From Eutypella sp. D-1 (lineage: Eukaryota; Ascomycota; Sordariomycetes; Xylariales; Diatrypaceae), in assembly GCA_023313575.1 (NCBI GenBank), contig JAJTTP010000006.1, positions 1,488,001 through 1,552,000 on the forward strand: a DNA stretch of 64,000 nt, written 5' to 3'. The translations under genes were made by a program, and so were the position numbers. This document shows positions 47,737 to 59,792 of the stretch, in pieces. The number at the start of each line of letters is the position of its first letter. The first letter of the stretch is position 1. Below the pieces are notes generated by a model. The model made no database searches, was not told the DNA's origin, and saw only the letters and a list, made by a program, of their open reading frames with translations.

Positions 47737-50200
47737 TCATTGCCCGTTAAACCCCTCGGGCTGCCAATCACCGTGCGCGGCGGCCTGGGCGCCGGAGCCA
47801 GCACCCATGGCCCCGGCCCCAGACCCGGATCCGGACCCCAGACCCGCACCTACACCACCAGCTCCGGCGGCGGCGGCGAGGCTCCCAGCCTGGCCGCTCA
47901 GGTGGCTGGACTGCTGCTGGACGTCGGTGGCGCCGAGCCAGTAGAGGGAGAGGAAGACGAGGAGGTGGAGGGCGACGCAGTAGGCGGCGAAGAGGTTGCG
48001 GGAGGCGCGGGAGGCGAGGACCATGCGGGTCACGGAGTAGACGGCGCGCTCGGGGAGACTCATGCGGCGGTAGGCGCGGGCGGACTCGCGGCCGCGGAAC
48101 GCCGCGAACGGCGAGATGTTGGACTCGTACGCCTGCCGGTACCGGTCCAGTGCGATCCCCGGGTTCCCCGTGCCCCCGATTGCTACCGTTGACGGGTTCG
48201 GATTTGAGGCGTACGCCGTCGCCGACGAGGATGATGCCGTTGCCGAGGGTCCGCCACCGCCACGGTTATACGTCGACACGTACCGCGTCTTCTCATATAG
48301 CTGCAGGTTGTCCTTCTGCAGCGCGGCGATCTCCTGCCGCAACTGGGATACCGCCCGGTGGCTCGCTGATAGCTCCGTCTCGAGCTGGGCATTCCGCTTC
48401 TTGAAGCGGTCGCGCTGTGCCGTGATCATGGGCAGGATGCCAGAACCGCCGCCCATGGGCTCTCCGCTCGAGTCGCGCGGGTTGAATCCGGATATGATGG
48501 ACGAGGTGGGCGACGTCCTCCCGCCGCGCCTACCCGGTGCGATGGACGGAGCGATCCTTGACGTGTAGGTGCCGGCAACGGACGCCCCCGAGGGGAACGC
48601 ATTCCGGCCTTCGGCCTGGAGGTTGGCTAGATCGTTTTCGAGCTGGGTGTTCAGGTTTTGCGCCCTTTCCAGCTCCGCGTTCGTCCTCGACATGTCCTCC
48701 TGCAGGTTCTCTAGTCGGGTTTGAAGGTCCTGGTGCGATACTCTTAGGATTGTCAATTCGTCGCTGAGCTTCTTGTTACGGGCAAGTAGCAGCTGCTCTA
48801 AGGTCTCGCCCTTCCGCTTGGCGGCCGGCCCGTTCGAATCGGCGGTGGTCAGAATGTCGTCGTCATCGCCCGTCGCAAACTCGATGCTCTTGAGAACTTC
48901 CAATTCCTGCTTCACGTCTTCGTAGTCGCTCCATTTCTGAATCTTCTCTTTCAGGCTGTCGCGCTCATCCTTCAGGAGGCCAACCTCTCTTTCCAGTCCT
49001 CGTAGCTTCGTATCGACATCTCGCTTATAAGCCTCCTTCTCTACACGAGCCGAATCAAGCTTCCTGATCAGGGACGAGTTCTCCGATCGCATGCGCATAA
49101 AGGCAGGGTCATCTTCGGGAGAGGGCGCGTGCGTTGGGACTTGGGATTTGGACTGGGCTAGTTCTAGGCGTAGTTGCTCATTTCGTGCCTCGACCTCAGC
49201 GAGTCTCGTGCTGGTTCGTTCCAAATCGGAGTGTACCATTTCTAACTCGGCGCTGGTGACATGGCCGGCGCCTGCAGACTGAGGCTCTTCGGGACCCTTG
49301 AGCCGTTGGTTAACCTCGTAGCTGGCCTTGATCTCGTTGACCAGGCGGTCCTGGCTCTCAATCTTCTCTTCCAGGGCCTTCTCCTTGGAGGCCCAATTAT
49401 CCTGCTTCTCAGTTAAGACAGCAGTCCAAGACGATTCGACCTCCTTCACCCTGGATTCGAGGCTGCTCTCAAGTTTCTTTCGATTTGTGGTCTCATCCTG
49501 TAACTTGGATTCGGTGTCTTCTAGCTGTGCGGTAAGTTTGGATACGTTGTCCTGTAGATGTTGGTTTTCTTCGGTGAGTTTGGGGAGAGTATCCTCGGCC
49601 ACAAGCATGGCATCGACGGAGGCTTCGAGTAGGGGATAGGGATCGGGAGCATTCTCGAGGGCGGAGTATATCTGTAAGAAGGCAGAGTTGGTAGACTTCG
49701 AGTGATTTGTAAGGAGGTCGATGAAAGTCTGGTATGCTAGAAGCAGAGAACAGTGTTAGAAAATGAATCTAGAGGAGAATGGGCAAGAGGATGTACCTTT
49801 TAGCAAGCCCTTTATTTCGGTCAGCTTGCTAGCATCGTCAAGTTTTCGGAAGTCTTTCGTCTTCTGGGCGAGGTCTTTCCGCTGAACGGTAGAATCGCGT
49901 TGGTATGTGACAATGTCGGAAGCGGTATTGTCGAGCTTGGAGATTAAGGAGTTCAACTCGATGTCTAGTGAGAGAGGCAACTTAAGTCAATGCCATGTCT
50001 ATGGATAGATAGATGCATTGCATACTTCTCCATGCCGAGATGGCTTCCTGGAAGTTATTGGTGGTCTCTTGGGCCGCCGCCGCCGCCGCCGCTGTAGCGT
50101 CCGCGCTGTGTCCATCAGCGCTCGATCGTGGTTTTTGCGCCTCGGCGGCGGCAGCGGCGGCGGCGGTTTCTACAGCCGTATATTCAGAGACGTCGGCCAT
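47737..50200 (-). CDS. coy1: Golgi coiled-coil membrane protein, Coy1/CASP family
   Basis: This is a tail-anchored Golgi protein. The CASP/Coy1 family acts in retrograde vesicle tethering within the Golgi. Minus-strand exons are 50200-50026, 49964-49797 and 49736-47737, giving 780 aa, with both introns about 60 nt and in phase. An Ala-rich N-terminus is followed by FQEAISAWRNIELNSLISKLD, the conserved CASP N-terminal region. A long heptad-rich coiled coil (about 100-560) comes next. The CASP C-terminal domain follows: ILPMITAQRDRFKKRNAQLE, LRQEIAALQKDNLQLYEKTRY, LDRYRQAYESNISPFAAFRGRE and LPERAVYSVTRMVL. One membrane helix, LFAAYCVALHLLVFLSLYWL (about 695-716), lies near the end. A Gly/Ala/Ser-rich tail of about 60 residues after the helix is longer than I would expect. 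It is divergent from the Kin28 gene. Confidence 0.94.
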
Positions 50201-51137
50201 CTTCAGCCAGAAACCGAGATTGGCAGATGTTATCTCGCCTGTGATTTTCGAACCATCCGAATATTCGAACCTTGGGAAGTCTGTTGTGCTAAGAAAACTC
50301 GAGTACAAAAGTCAAAGTCAAAGTCGATCGGTCTTGGAAGGAGAGGAAAAGCCGCTCGCTCGGCTCTGTTGTTCTCGTCGGTTGTTAAAGGTTACATAAA
50401 GATTATGAGGACGTTCAAAAAGGCAACAAGGTGCAGGTGGGTTTGTTAAGGTCTACTACATAAAGTGGGAGTAAAGTGGGAGTGAAGTGGGAGTAAATGG
50501 GAGAGTCGTCGTTCCTGTAAGTCGCAAGTGTAAGTTTATCTGTGGACGGGCCTCGAACCTTACATTACCTACTTCAACATTACTACTACGTATGTACCTC
50601 CTTACCTTACGTGTTCGCTTCCAAAATGGTGGAAGCTGGGGTTCATTCAGGTGGGAAGGCTTAGCCCGGGCCCGCCTCATACAGAGCTCAAATACCTCCA
50701 GCTAAACTGAACTTAAGTTTGAGTTATGCTGTACCTAAGCAGGTACCTAATATAATATAGCAGCCCCTATGTATTGTACCAGCCTAGGGTGAGTCGGTGG
50801 TGGCTGTCTGGCTTGCCGTCCAATGACGTCCACGGATACTTCGTACTTCTGCACGTAAGTACACCTAGGCATGAGTTAGGTACCTAAGTACATGTATCCA
50901 GGTAGGGATAGTAGGGATAATAGGTAGCTTATTTATATGCCTAGGTATGTACATCCACCTACAGCTCAACCATCTACTTCCACCTTGCCATATACCCTTT
51001 ATTTACTTTACTTCTTCTAGCCGAATGTCCTTTCATAAAAGGTCAAAACCCTTCCCGGATATGGGAGGCTCTCGGTGATGATATATAACGACCCGACTAC
51101 ACGAAGTTAAAGTGAAAACTAAAAAAAAAAAACAATC
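50201..51137. promoter_or_regulatory. Shared upstream region of Coy1 and Kin28 genes
   Basis: This 937-bp region lies between divergent start codons and probably carries both promoters. It contains three near-tandem AAAGTGGGAGT units at about 50462-50500 and a TACCTAGGTA-type cluster at about 50733-50962. A short A tract immediately precedes the Kin28 start. No TATA box or named factor site can be assigned with confidence. Confidence 0.35.
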
Positions 51138-52508
51138 ATGGCCGTGTCTCCGCTGGTCATGCATCCGCAAGATGCTCTGCAGAATCAACCAAATTCCGGC
51201 ACAAGAGCAGTGTCGTCGCCTCTGAAGAATGTGAGCTCAACCCAGGGCTCCGCCAGTGGCACTCCCCAACCGAATCTCGTCGTGCCCAACGCCGCCGCCG
51301 CCGTTCAGTCTACCTCGCTCGATCTAGCTGAGCAGCGGAACGAGGATGAGAGGCGCAAGTATGTCAAGGGTAAGTTGTATTATACAGTTGAGTGAGGTGC
51401 AGTCCTGTCATGGCGTCCGTGTCTCTGCTGGTAGTTCTCCCGCCGGTAATGTTCCTGCTCCTTACTGACCCGGGACAATCTCTATTTAGGTGGAAAGCTT
51501 GGTGAAGGTACATACGCCAACGTCTTTCTCGGCTACGTCAAAACCGACCCGTCGCAGCAAGTCGCCATCAAGAAGATCAAGATCCAGAAGGAGTACTCGG
51601 ACGGCATGGGCCCCGACGCCGTGCGCGAGATCAAGCACCTGCAGGAGCTTAGACACCCCAACATCGTCCCCCTATACTCCGTCTTCACCTCCAAGGATCA
51701 GAACCTGAACATCGTCCTCGAGTATCTCCCGTGCGGTGACCTCGAGAAACTCATCCGCGACACCGATAACGTGCGCTACGGCGCCGCCGACATCAAGGCC
51801 TGGATGGGCATGCTCACGCGCGCCGTCTGGTTCTGCCACGAGAACTTCGTCCTGCACCGCGACATCAAGCCCAACAACCTGCTCATCGCCGGCGACGGCG
51901 AGGTAAAGCTCGCCGATTTCGGCCTGGCCCGCAGCTTCTCCGACCCCTACCGCCAAATGACCACCAACGTCATCACGCGGTGGTACCGCCCGCCTGAGCT
52001 GCTATTCGGCGCGAAGCACTACTCCGGGGCCGTGGATATCTGGTCCGTCGGCACGGTGCTCGCCGAACTAGTACTGCGGACGCCCTTCATGGCCGGCGGC
52101 ACCGAAATCCACCAGGTCAATCTGATCTGCCAGGCGATCGGGACGCCGACCGAGGACAACTGGCCGGGCGTGACAAAGCTGCCCGATTATCTGACCGGCA
52201 TGGAGGTGCACCCGCTCAAGGGCCGCGACTACTTCATGAGCATGTTCCCCACCCTGGGCGCCGAGGGCGTCGACCTCCTCATGAAGACCCTGAGCCTCGA
52301 CCCCAAGAAGCGCATCACCGCCCGCGATATGCTGCGCCACGAATGGTGGCGCAAGGAGCCCAAGCCCACCCGCAAGCAAGACCTGCCGCGCAAGGCCGAC
52401 AAAGACGAGAAGAAGGTTGCCGACGACCCCAAGAGGAGGCCCGGCATCGGGGACGAAGACCGTGGCGGCAAGGTAGCCCGGAAACTAGACTTTGGCGCCG
52501 CCAAGTAG
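51138..52508 (+). CDS. kin28: TFIIH/CAK cyclin-dependent kinase, Kin28/CDK7
   Basis: This is a Ser/Thr kinase of TFIIH that phosphorylates the RNA polymerase II C-terminal repeats; CDK7 relatives also activate cell-cycle CDKs. Exons are 51138-51369 and 51490-52508, giving 416 aa. A Ser/Pro/Ala-rich N-terminal extension of about 77 residues precedes the kinase core. Core motifs are the glycine loop GKLGEGTYANV, VAIKKIK, the cyclin-binding helix GPDAVREIKHLQEL, HRDIKPNNLL with catalytic Asp202, ADFGLAR with Asp220, the T-loop Thr235 in RQMTTNVITRWYRPPELLFGA (aligned with human CDK7 Thr170), and YSGAVDIWSVGTVLAEL. TRWYRPPELLFGA and NNLL point to CDK7/Kin28 rather than CDK1. The tail is Lys/Arg/Asp-rich. 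Yeast Kin28 is about 306 aa, so the extra length is at both ends. It is convergent with the mS41 gene. Confidence 0.96.
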
Positions 52509-52990
52509 AGAGACGATTTAGTTTGGATGGGGGGTTTCGTCTTTCCATCTTCGACTTTTTGGTTCCATTTTTATATACGGCGTAAAGAGGCGAGGGAGGG
52601 GGGGTTAGAGCATCATTGGGTGACGATCTAGACCTGGGCAATGGGCGTTTTTGCAGAGGAGTTCTCACTATAAGGCACGCGTGGACAATGGCTTTTTTTT
52701 TCCTACGGCCTTTGCATTACCGAAGGCATCATATCATGTGCGGGTCGGCTTTTAAAAAAGAAGCATAGCAGTCAAAAATAAGGACAGAGGCATTTCTCGT
52801 CATATTGAAAAGAAACCTTTTTTTTATACAGTTGATTCGTTTATTTTTACAGTGAGCACATCCGTCCAACCACCCATTCTACTCCCGTGTCCACATCCAC
52901 CTCCATGTCGCCGCCGATTGATGTGAACCCCCCCCCCCCTCAGTTTCTCAGTTCTTTTTCGGAGACTAATCTGACGGGAAAAGCAGGCGA
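52509..52990. other. Short intergenic region between convergent genes
   Basis: It contains the 3' flanks of the kinase and mS41 genes, T-rich tracts near 52697 and 52818, and a C run at 52929-52938. No gene is seen. Confidence 0.5.
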
Positions 52991-53893
52991 TCACAGCAGG
53001 CCCTGCTCGCGGAGCTCGCGGCGCTCAGCGATGCGCTTCTTGTAGCGGACCTCGGTCCTGCGACGCTCACCACCGTCGATCTTGCGACCGCGGCGGAACT
53101 CCCACATGCCCTCGGTAACGGTGACGCGGGCGGCGCCGCCCTCGGACAGCGGGGTCGACTGGAGCGGGAGCGGCAGGGCGTAAGGCCCAACAATCGTGCG
53201 CGCCCCTTTCACCTTGTACCCCGTGACGCGGGACATCTGGCTGGGGTCGAGATCAGCCAGCGACTGGGTGTCAGGGGGCACGTTGACGACGTAGCGCCGC
53301 TTGGTAAAGGTGCCGAGCTCGAGGACGCGCAGCAGGGCGGCGCCTCCCTTGACGTGCTGCAGGTCGCCGCCGACGCCGTACTGACGCCGTCGGAACCGCT
53401 GCCGCCATTGCAGCAGGTAGCGTCGGGTGCGCGGGGGCTCGATGCCGAGTTCCCGCAGCTGCTCCGACGTCAGGCTGAACAGCGACTCCCACGTCGGGAA
53501 CTTGCTTGCGTGCTGGCCCAGCCCCCGCCCGATCAGCGTCAGGAACGTCTGCACGTTCGGCACGAACGGCGTTGGCGGTGGGATTTTCGGTACCGGCGGC
53601 GGTGGGCCTGAGCCCCGGGAGTTGTCGGGGCCGCTGCTGCTACCCGAGTTCTTGTTGCTGTTGTTGTTGTTGTTTTTGATGTCGCCGCTGACTTGCCACA
53701 CGTTCTGCTGCGGCTCCCGCGCCTGAGTGCTGAGGGCGGCGATTGATAATGGTGTTGGTGTTGATGTTGGTGATGGTGATGCCGAAACCCGTGGTCTGGT
53801 TGGTAGTAGCGATAGCGTCGGCTGGAGGAGGAAGGCTGGCGTCGTGATCGGTTGGGGGTGGTGTAGTAGGGCGGCGCGCAATCGCTGCGGCAT
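52991..53893 (-). CDS. FYV4: Mitochondrial small-subunit ribosomal protein mS41 (IGR motif, Fyv4)
   Basis: This protein of the mitochondrial ribosome small subunit carries the fungal IGR motif. It is a single exon of 300 aa. The N-terminus (MPQRLRAALLHHPQPITT...) is basic with Ser, Leu and few acids, as expected of a mitochondrial targeting sequence. A disordered Asn/Gly/Pro-rich linker follows to about residue 108. The IGR domain spans about 110-165: FVPNVQTFLTLIGRGLGQHASKF, then WESLFSLTSEQLRELGIEPPRTRRYLLQWRQRF. The C-terminal half is conserved-looking and basic (VTGYKVKGARTIVGPYALPL, WEFRRGRKIDGGERRRTEVRYKKRIAERRELREQGLL). Yeast Fyv4/mS41 is much shorter, so filamentous-fungal linkers and tail extensions account for the difference. 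It is divergent from the SNF2-RING gene. Confidence 0.93.
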   Translation of the reverse strand: MPQRLRAALLHHPQPITTPAFLLQPTLSLLPTRPRVSASPSPTSTPTPLSIAALSTQAREPQQNVWQVSGDIKNNNNNSNKNSGSSSGPDNSRGSGPPPPVPKIPPPTPFVPNVQTFLTLIGRGLGQHASKFPTWESLFSLTSEQLRELGIEPPRTRRYLLQWRQRFRRRQYGVGGDLQHVKGGAALLRVLELGTFTKRRYVVNVPPDTQSLADLDPSQMSRVTGYKVKGARTIVGPYALPLPLQSTPLSEGGAARVTVTEGMWEFRRGRKIDGGERRRTEVRYKKRIAERRELREQGLL

Positions 53894-54902
53894 CCACAGA
53901 GGCTGTATTTCGAGTGTGGTTTTCCACGAGGTTAGCTACACGTACCCTATAATTTTCCGGATTTCCGTCTCTCTCTCTCTCTCTCTCTCTTCGAGGCCTT
54001 CGCTTGATCGGTTTTGTTTCCTCTCCGAGGTTCTCTAGACTCACCTTTATTCGCACCATCCTGCCTGAAGTTCCAACCCCCCCTCTTTCAAACTTTATGG
54101 TCCCCCGAAGCGAGTTTCCTGGTTATAACCATAGAATCACTCAGCTAGTCGCTATAATTCACACAATGCCTTTTCAGGCTTTATTAATCGTCGTGTGTGT
54201 ATCAATAAGCTTCTAAAAGCATCAAAGAGTTGAGTTCTAATAAATTTAGCAGGGATCTCAGGGGGTTGTGTTACTTGATTGGCTGGTGGGGTAAAGTGCA
54301 GTTGTTCTTCCCATCCATCTCCTTATCTGAATAATCTTTCATCTGAATATAATTGATAACGATAAGTCTCCAGCTTGGCAACTTATGTAAACGAGTGGGT
54401 CGGTTCGTCTTTTGACGTATTGTAAGTACAATATGTAGTATGTACCTAATGTAGTTCCACTTACCTTTAATGTAAGGTTGTCAAGAATACGTACCTGGTA
54501 GGCTAAGGTTGTTAGGTAGCTGGGTGGCAGTTGCCTATAACGGCTGCATTGCACTTGACATCGACCAATCAGAAGGTGGTATACCCATGTTTAAGTTGTT
54601 TCTAACTCGCTTATTACATACCTAGGTACTTATGCACATGGCAGTATATCGTATATCATTCCATATATGTAATGCCTTACTCCCGTCCCCCTACCTCGTC
54701 TTATTCCTCCTCCTCCCCCTCCTTCTCCTCCTCCTCCCCCTCCTTCTCCTCCTTCTCTCCCCACTTACTTCTTTCAAGGCTCCTTCACATTACATCTGAC
54801 AATATCCCCACTGGCGTCCACGACAGTCGCCCGCAACTCGAACAGTTGCGTATAAGTTACTCTGGTCCATCTAATTAGACCAACCTTGTCTGGTGTATAG
54901 TT
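53894..54902. promoter_or_regulatory. Shared upstream region of mS41 and the SNF2-RING gene
   Basis: This 1-kb region lies between divergent starts. It has a TC microsatellite at 53967-53991 close to the mS41 start, TACCT/AGGTA words near 54490-54530 and 54619-54632, and a polypyrimidine block of TCC/CTT units at 54704-54760. It probably holds both promoters and 5' leaders. No specific factor site is assigned. Confidence 0.35.
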
Positions 54903-57900
54903 ATGGCGCAACCAGCTGTAGCCTGGTCGCGGGGGACCACCACTAACAAGCAGTCCAAGATGAGGGTTGATCGTGCCCAGATTAATGGTAAGTTTATATA
55001 GAGTCGAGAAAAGCACGCAACATTCCGCTAACTCTTCTAGATCCGATACCTGATGCGCTACTCGACTTTCTAGAGGCGTTACCCCTTAATGGTCGGATGA
55101 GTGACGGGCCAGGCCAGTCGTCTGATGAGATACTTTCCCCGCCACAGAAACGGCCTAGGATTGAGCCTACTGAGACCATCACGATCGCCCGTGAATCTTT
55201 TACGCTCACCCGGCCGTCCCGCCGAGGAGTATTAGCTACTCCACGTGACCGGCCGATCACACGGCGTCATGTTGATCGATATCTGAAACTGCAGTACAAC
55301 GAGTCTGATCGCTCGCTCGTTGTTTCCTCCAGGCCAAAGTCGCCCTATGGGACTTTTCGGTCCGAGTTGTCTCTTGGCCGACCACAGTTCACCGAAGCCA
55401 TTATGGTGGCGCTCAATGTCGCAAGTCGTAGCCGGGATCTCGAGGATGAGGATGGTGGTCTCTGGGTGGCTGTTGATGTTTCCTTCGAGAGGAAGAATGA
55501 GAAGGAGTGTATACGCTTCTCCTTATCGATACAGTGGAATACGTCTACCTATACTCTGCGGGATTCGTGGCAGCGGAAGCTCAGCCAGCAGGTCCTAGAC
55601 ACGTTCCTTCCACGAGACGGCGACCATAGTGCGGAAAACGAGAAAGTCTCGCCTCGAAATTTCTATGAGGCGTCTTTCATGCCGGATAGCACGGAGCCAG
55701 ACTCCTCGTCACTCAACATTTCTGGGCTTACCACGAGACTTTATCCTTTTCAGCGTCGAGCACTGCAATGGTTGTTGAATAGGGAGGGTGTTTCACTAAG
55801 TCGGGGTCGACCCGGCGAAGAACCAGTTCTGGAATCCCTTTCGGCTTCCTTGCCAGTGGATGAAGCTTTATCATTCAGACCATCGAGCGATGCCGACGGA
55901 AACCGGATCTTTGTTAGCGACCTTTGCCATGTTGTCTTGAGAGACGTTGGGCCTATGAGCGAGCGTGAGAAGGGTCTTCGCGGTGGAATCCTCGCCGAAG
56001 AGATGGGGCTAGGGAAGACAGTTGAGGTTATTTCCCTGGTGCTAACACATAAGCGACCCCCCACGCACTCACCTATTCTGGACCATACGGCTAGGGAACT
56101 GCGCCCGACACCTGCGACTTTGATAGTCACCCCACTTACCCTAAGCAAGCAGTGGATATCAGAATTCCAGAAACACGCACCTAGCCTACGTGTTATGGCC
56201 TATGATGGCGTAAAGGGGTACAACGGCCACGAAAGCGAATTAATAGAGAAGATGGCGAATAATGACGTCGTCATCACGACCTACAATGTCCTCCAGGCAG
56301 AAATCCATTTTGCAGAGCCTCCACCGCAACGCAATATGAGAAAAGAGAGGAAGTACCACAGGCCGCGGTCTCCCCTTGTTCAGCTCTCATGGTGGAGGGT
56401 ATGTCTTGACGAGGCCCAGCAGATCGAGAGCGGCGTATCCAACGCTGCTAAAGTTGCGAGGCTCATCCCACGAGTAAACGCCTGGGGAGTTACCGGAACT
56501 CCTGTAAAAGAGGACATAAAGGATCTCTGGGGACTTCTACGTGAGTCATTCCTAGGCTTCCCGACATTCTTCACCCATACCCCCATATTACTTCAGTTCC
56601 GATGTGGAAGCATCGGTGGTCATTCGGGTCCGATAGTGGCTGACTAGATATAACTCAGTGTTCCTCAAATACGAACCTTTTGCTTCATCGCTTACTATAT
56701 GGAATGGTTTAACAACCACTCATCAAGAATTCTTCATGCCGCTATTTAATCGCATTCTGTTAAGACACACGAAACGTGCGGTAAGAGCCGAGTTGGAACT
56801 GCCAGCTCAGAACCGATATGTTGTCACGATGCCATTCACGGCTATTGAAGAGCAACATTATCGTTCACAATTTGAGGCATTGGCGAGAAACTTCGGTCTC
56901 GATACAAATGGTGCCCCGCTGAGTCCAGTCTGGGATCCAGAGGACTCGCATACTCTAGACCTGATGAAACGAGCCTTAGCACAGTTGAGGCAGACCGTCT
57001 TGCACCCCGAGTTGGGACCTGGCCGGCTTCGCCCAGCGGTCCAGAAGAACAAGCCTCTACGAAGCATCGAAGAAGTACTAGATGTCATGATTGAGCAGTC
57101 CGAGTCCATGGCCAGGGCAGAGCAACGATTGTATCTGACCGCGAAACTAAAGAGAGGCCAGATGTTGGAGAACTCGCCTCGTGTCAAGGAAGCTCTTGAG
57201 ATCTGGACGGATGCGCACAAGGAAATCGAGGCGCTAGCCAGCGAGTGTCGCGAGCAGCTACAGATAGAGGTGGAAAATGCCCGACAGGCTGGGATCGATG
57301 AGATTGTGGATGATATGTCCATTCACAGTTCTGGCGAAGACCAGGAATCAGAAAGGTAAGTCACCAAGATGTCACCAAATTCTACATTTCCATGGTGGTT
57401 TCTCACAATACATCAGTGAAGGTATTGCCAGACGCTTGGGGGAATGCCGAAGGAAGCTCCGTTCCGCCCTTGATCTCGAGCACAGAGTGGTCTTCTTCAT
57501 CGCGAGCGCACACTACCAAATTAAATCAAACGAGGATATGGCAACACCCGATTCAGATGAATTCAAGCGATTGGAGAAGCTCGAAATCGAGGGTTACGAG
57601 TCAGCGAAGCAAATTCGAAAAGAAATCCTTCAGGAGGTAGGTAGCCTCGTCAGGTCCAGATGGACTCCATGTACTGACAACGTACTAGGCCCACACCAAA
57701 GCATCAAATTACATGACAAAAATCCAGCAAGATGCAGAATCGCAGTCCTTCGTCGAAATTCCGGAAGTCGAGTCCTCCCCTTTCCACGGCCTCCAGGGCA
57801 GGACCGTGTTGGAAAAGCTAGAGGTGTTAGGCAGCGTTTTGAACGAGCAGGCTAACCTCATCGATGAATGGCGTGAAAGTGTGGTACAGCTTTTGCTCCG

Positions 57901-59792
57901 CCCGCTCGTGGACGAAGAGGGGGATGCCGAGGTTACCGGTGAGGAATATGAGGATTCTACCAGAATTCAGGATAACTTGATGGTCTACACACTTGCTTTA
58001 AGAGCCGCGATAGCAGATAGACAGGATGCGCTTTCCGGTCTCCAGAGCGAGCGCGTCAAATACGAGACACAGTATGCCGAAAGACAAGCGAAAGAGGGAG
58101 AAGGGCCGGCACCGGAAAAGCTCCTTGAGCTGCTTCAACGGAGACAAAACAGTAAGCCCGAACGACACGAGGGTTCTCTTCGAGGAATAATCACGGATCT
58201 TCGTGAGCTAGCTTCAAAACTCCGTAATGAGGCTGCCAACGGAAGCGATCGCGCTCGAGTCGAGCTCCAAATAGTCCAGAAACACCTCAGTCTGACGCAA
58301 GATCAGGTTACTGCACAAAACAAAGCAACAACGTCCCTTGAAAAGGAACTGGATCGATTCACCTCGGCCATGAATGCGCGTGTCGAGTACTACAAGCAAC
58401 TACAGGCCGTTTCAGATACTGTAGCAGTCAGGGAGCCCGAGGAAAACGAGGACATAGACGCCATTATGAGTGGCCTGCTTGATCATGAACAAGCATCACA
58501 GCGTAGAATGTTTATTGCTCAGTCAAAACACCGCTACCGTAAGTTTGTCTGGTGGGCTTGTCTTCAGGGATTATCTATACTTACTCACTCTAGTACAACA
58601 CCTCAAGGAAGCGGGCCAAGGCTCCAACGAGCCAAAACCATGCGTCATCTGCCAAACCAACTTTACCCTCGGAGTTCTAACCGTCTGTGGCCACCAGTTT
58701 TGTAAGGACTGCATGATGATGTGGTTCAAAACACACCACAACTGTCCCGTCTGCAAAAGGCGCCTTACTCTTTCGATGCTTCACGATATCACCCTCAAGA
58801 AACAAGAGCTTAGAGTACACCAAGAACAGGAGGACAACCCGTCGAAGAAGACGGCTGCGGAATCCAGCTCGGCGCATAAGATCAGGAGTACCAGGATCTA
58901 CAGGGAGTTTAGCGAGGATAAACTCGTGGCAATCAAGAATATTGAACTGGATGGTCCTTCATACGCGACCAAGATCGATACTTTGATCAAGCACCTACTT
59001 TGGCTGCGGGAAAAAGATCCCGGTGCCAAGTCGATCATCTTCTCCCAGTTCCGAGGTTTCCTCGATGTCCTCTCGAAAGCGTTTGACCGCTACCGCATCG
59101 GATTCACTTCGTTCGACCAAAAGGGCGGCATATCGATGTTTAAGGAGGAGCCAGGGATCGAGTGCTTCCTCATGGACGCGCGGGCGCACGCGAGCGGGCT
59201 CAATCTCGTCAACGCGAGCCATGTGTTCCTGTGCGAGCCGTTATTGAACACGGCGCTCGAGCTGCAAGCTATAGCCCGTGTGGATCGGATCGGCCAGATG
59301 TACGAGACCACGGTATGGCTATACGTCGTTGAGGGCACGGTCGAGGAGTCCATCTACAACCTCTCAGTCAAACGACGTCTCGAGCACATGGGTACGAACA
59401 AGCCTGGCGACGGCGTCGACAGGTCCGGCGGCTCGGAACAACCCTCCGATACCACAACTGCCACTGGCCCCTCCACGCCCGAAGTCTCGGACCTGAATCT
59501 CGAGGCCGCCAATTCACTGGAGCTCCAGCAGGCAGCCCTGTCCAAGATGATGAGCAAGGACAAGCAACTCGGTGAGGTAGTGGATAAGGACGACCTCTGG
59601 GCGTGCCTGTTCGGACACGTAAGAGAGGGAAAAGAAGGCGGCGACGACAACGACGACGAGAGGCTTAACAACCCCGCCGTCATCGGCTTTCTGGCCAGCG
59701 AGGCGGCGGAAGAAAGGAGAGTCCGGGCTGCTGGCGAAGCCGGCACGCCTGATCCACCCTCTGGGTCCATGGTGCTTCCTACTAGGTGCTAA
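54903..59792 (+). CDS. irc20: SNF2-family helicase with inserted RING finger, Irc20/SHPRH type
   Basis: This is an ATP-dependent DNA translocase combined with an E3 ubiquitin or SUMO-targeted ligase, tied in yeast and man to DNA repair and recombination. Exons are 54903-54987, 55041-56540, 56659-57355, 57417-57636, 57689-58538 and 58594-59792, giving 1516 aa (yeast Irc20 about 1556). The N-terminal helicase lobe has LYPFQRRALQWLLNRE, Walker A GGILAEEMGLGKTVEV (Lys354), LIVTPLTLSKQWISEFQ, a DEAQ box at 485-488, and AWGVTGTPVKEDIKDLWGLL. A long helical linker of about 500 residues (LRHTKRAVRAEL onward) follows. The C3HC4 RING begins at about residue 1134: CVICQTNF, CGHQFCKDC, HHNCPVCKRR. The C-terminal lobe has KSIIFSQFRGFLDVL, ARAHASGLNL and ARVDRIGQ, where SNF2 proteins often read HRIGQ. 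All five introns are short and in phase. Nuclear location is expected. Confidence 0.95.

Noticed and set aside
53640..54059. Minus-strand frame that could extend the mS41 N-terminus
   Set aside because: It is in a different frame from mS41 and consists of simple repeats. The ATG at 53893 already gives a good mitochondrial targeting sequence.
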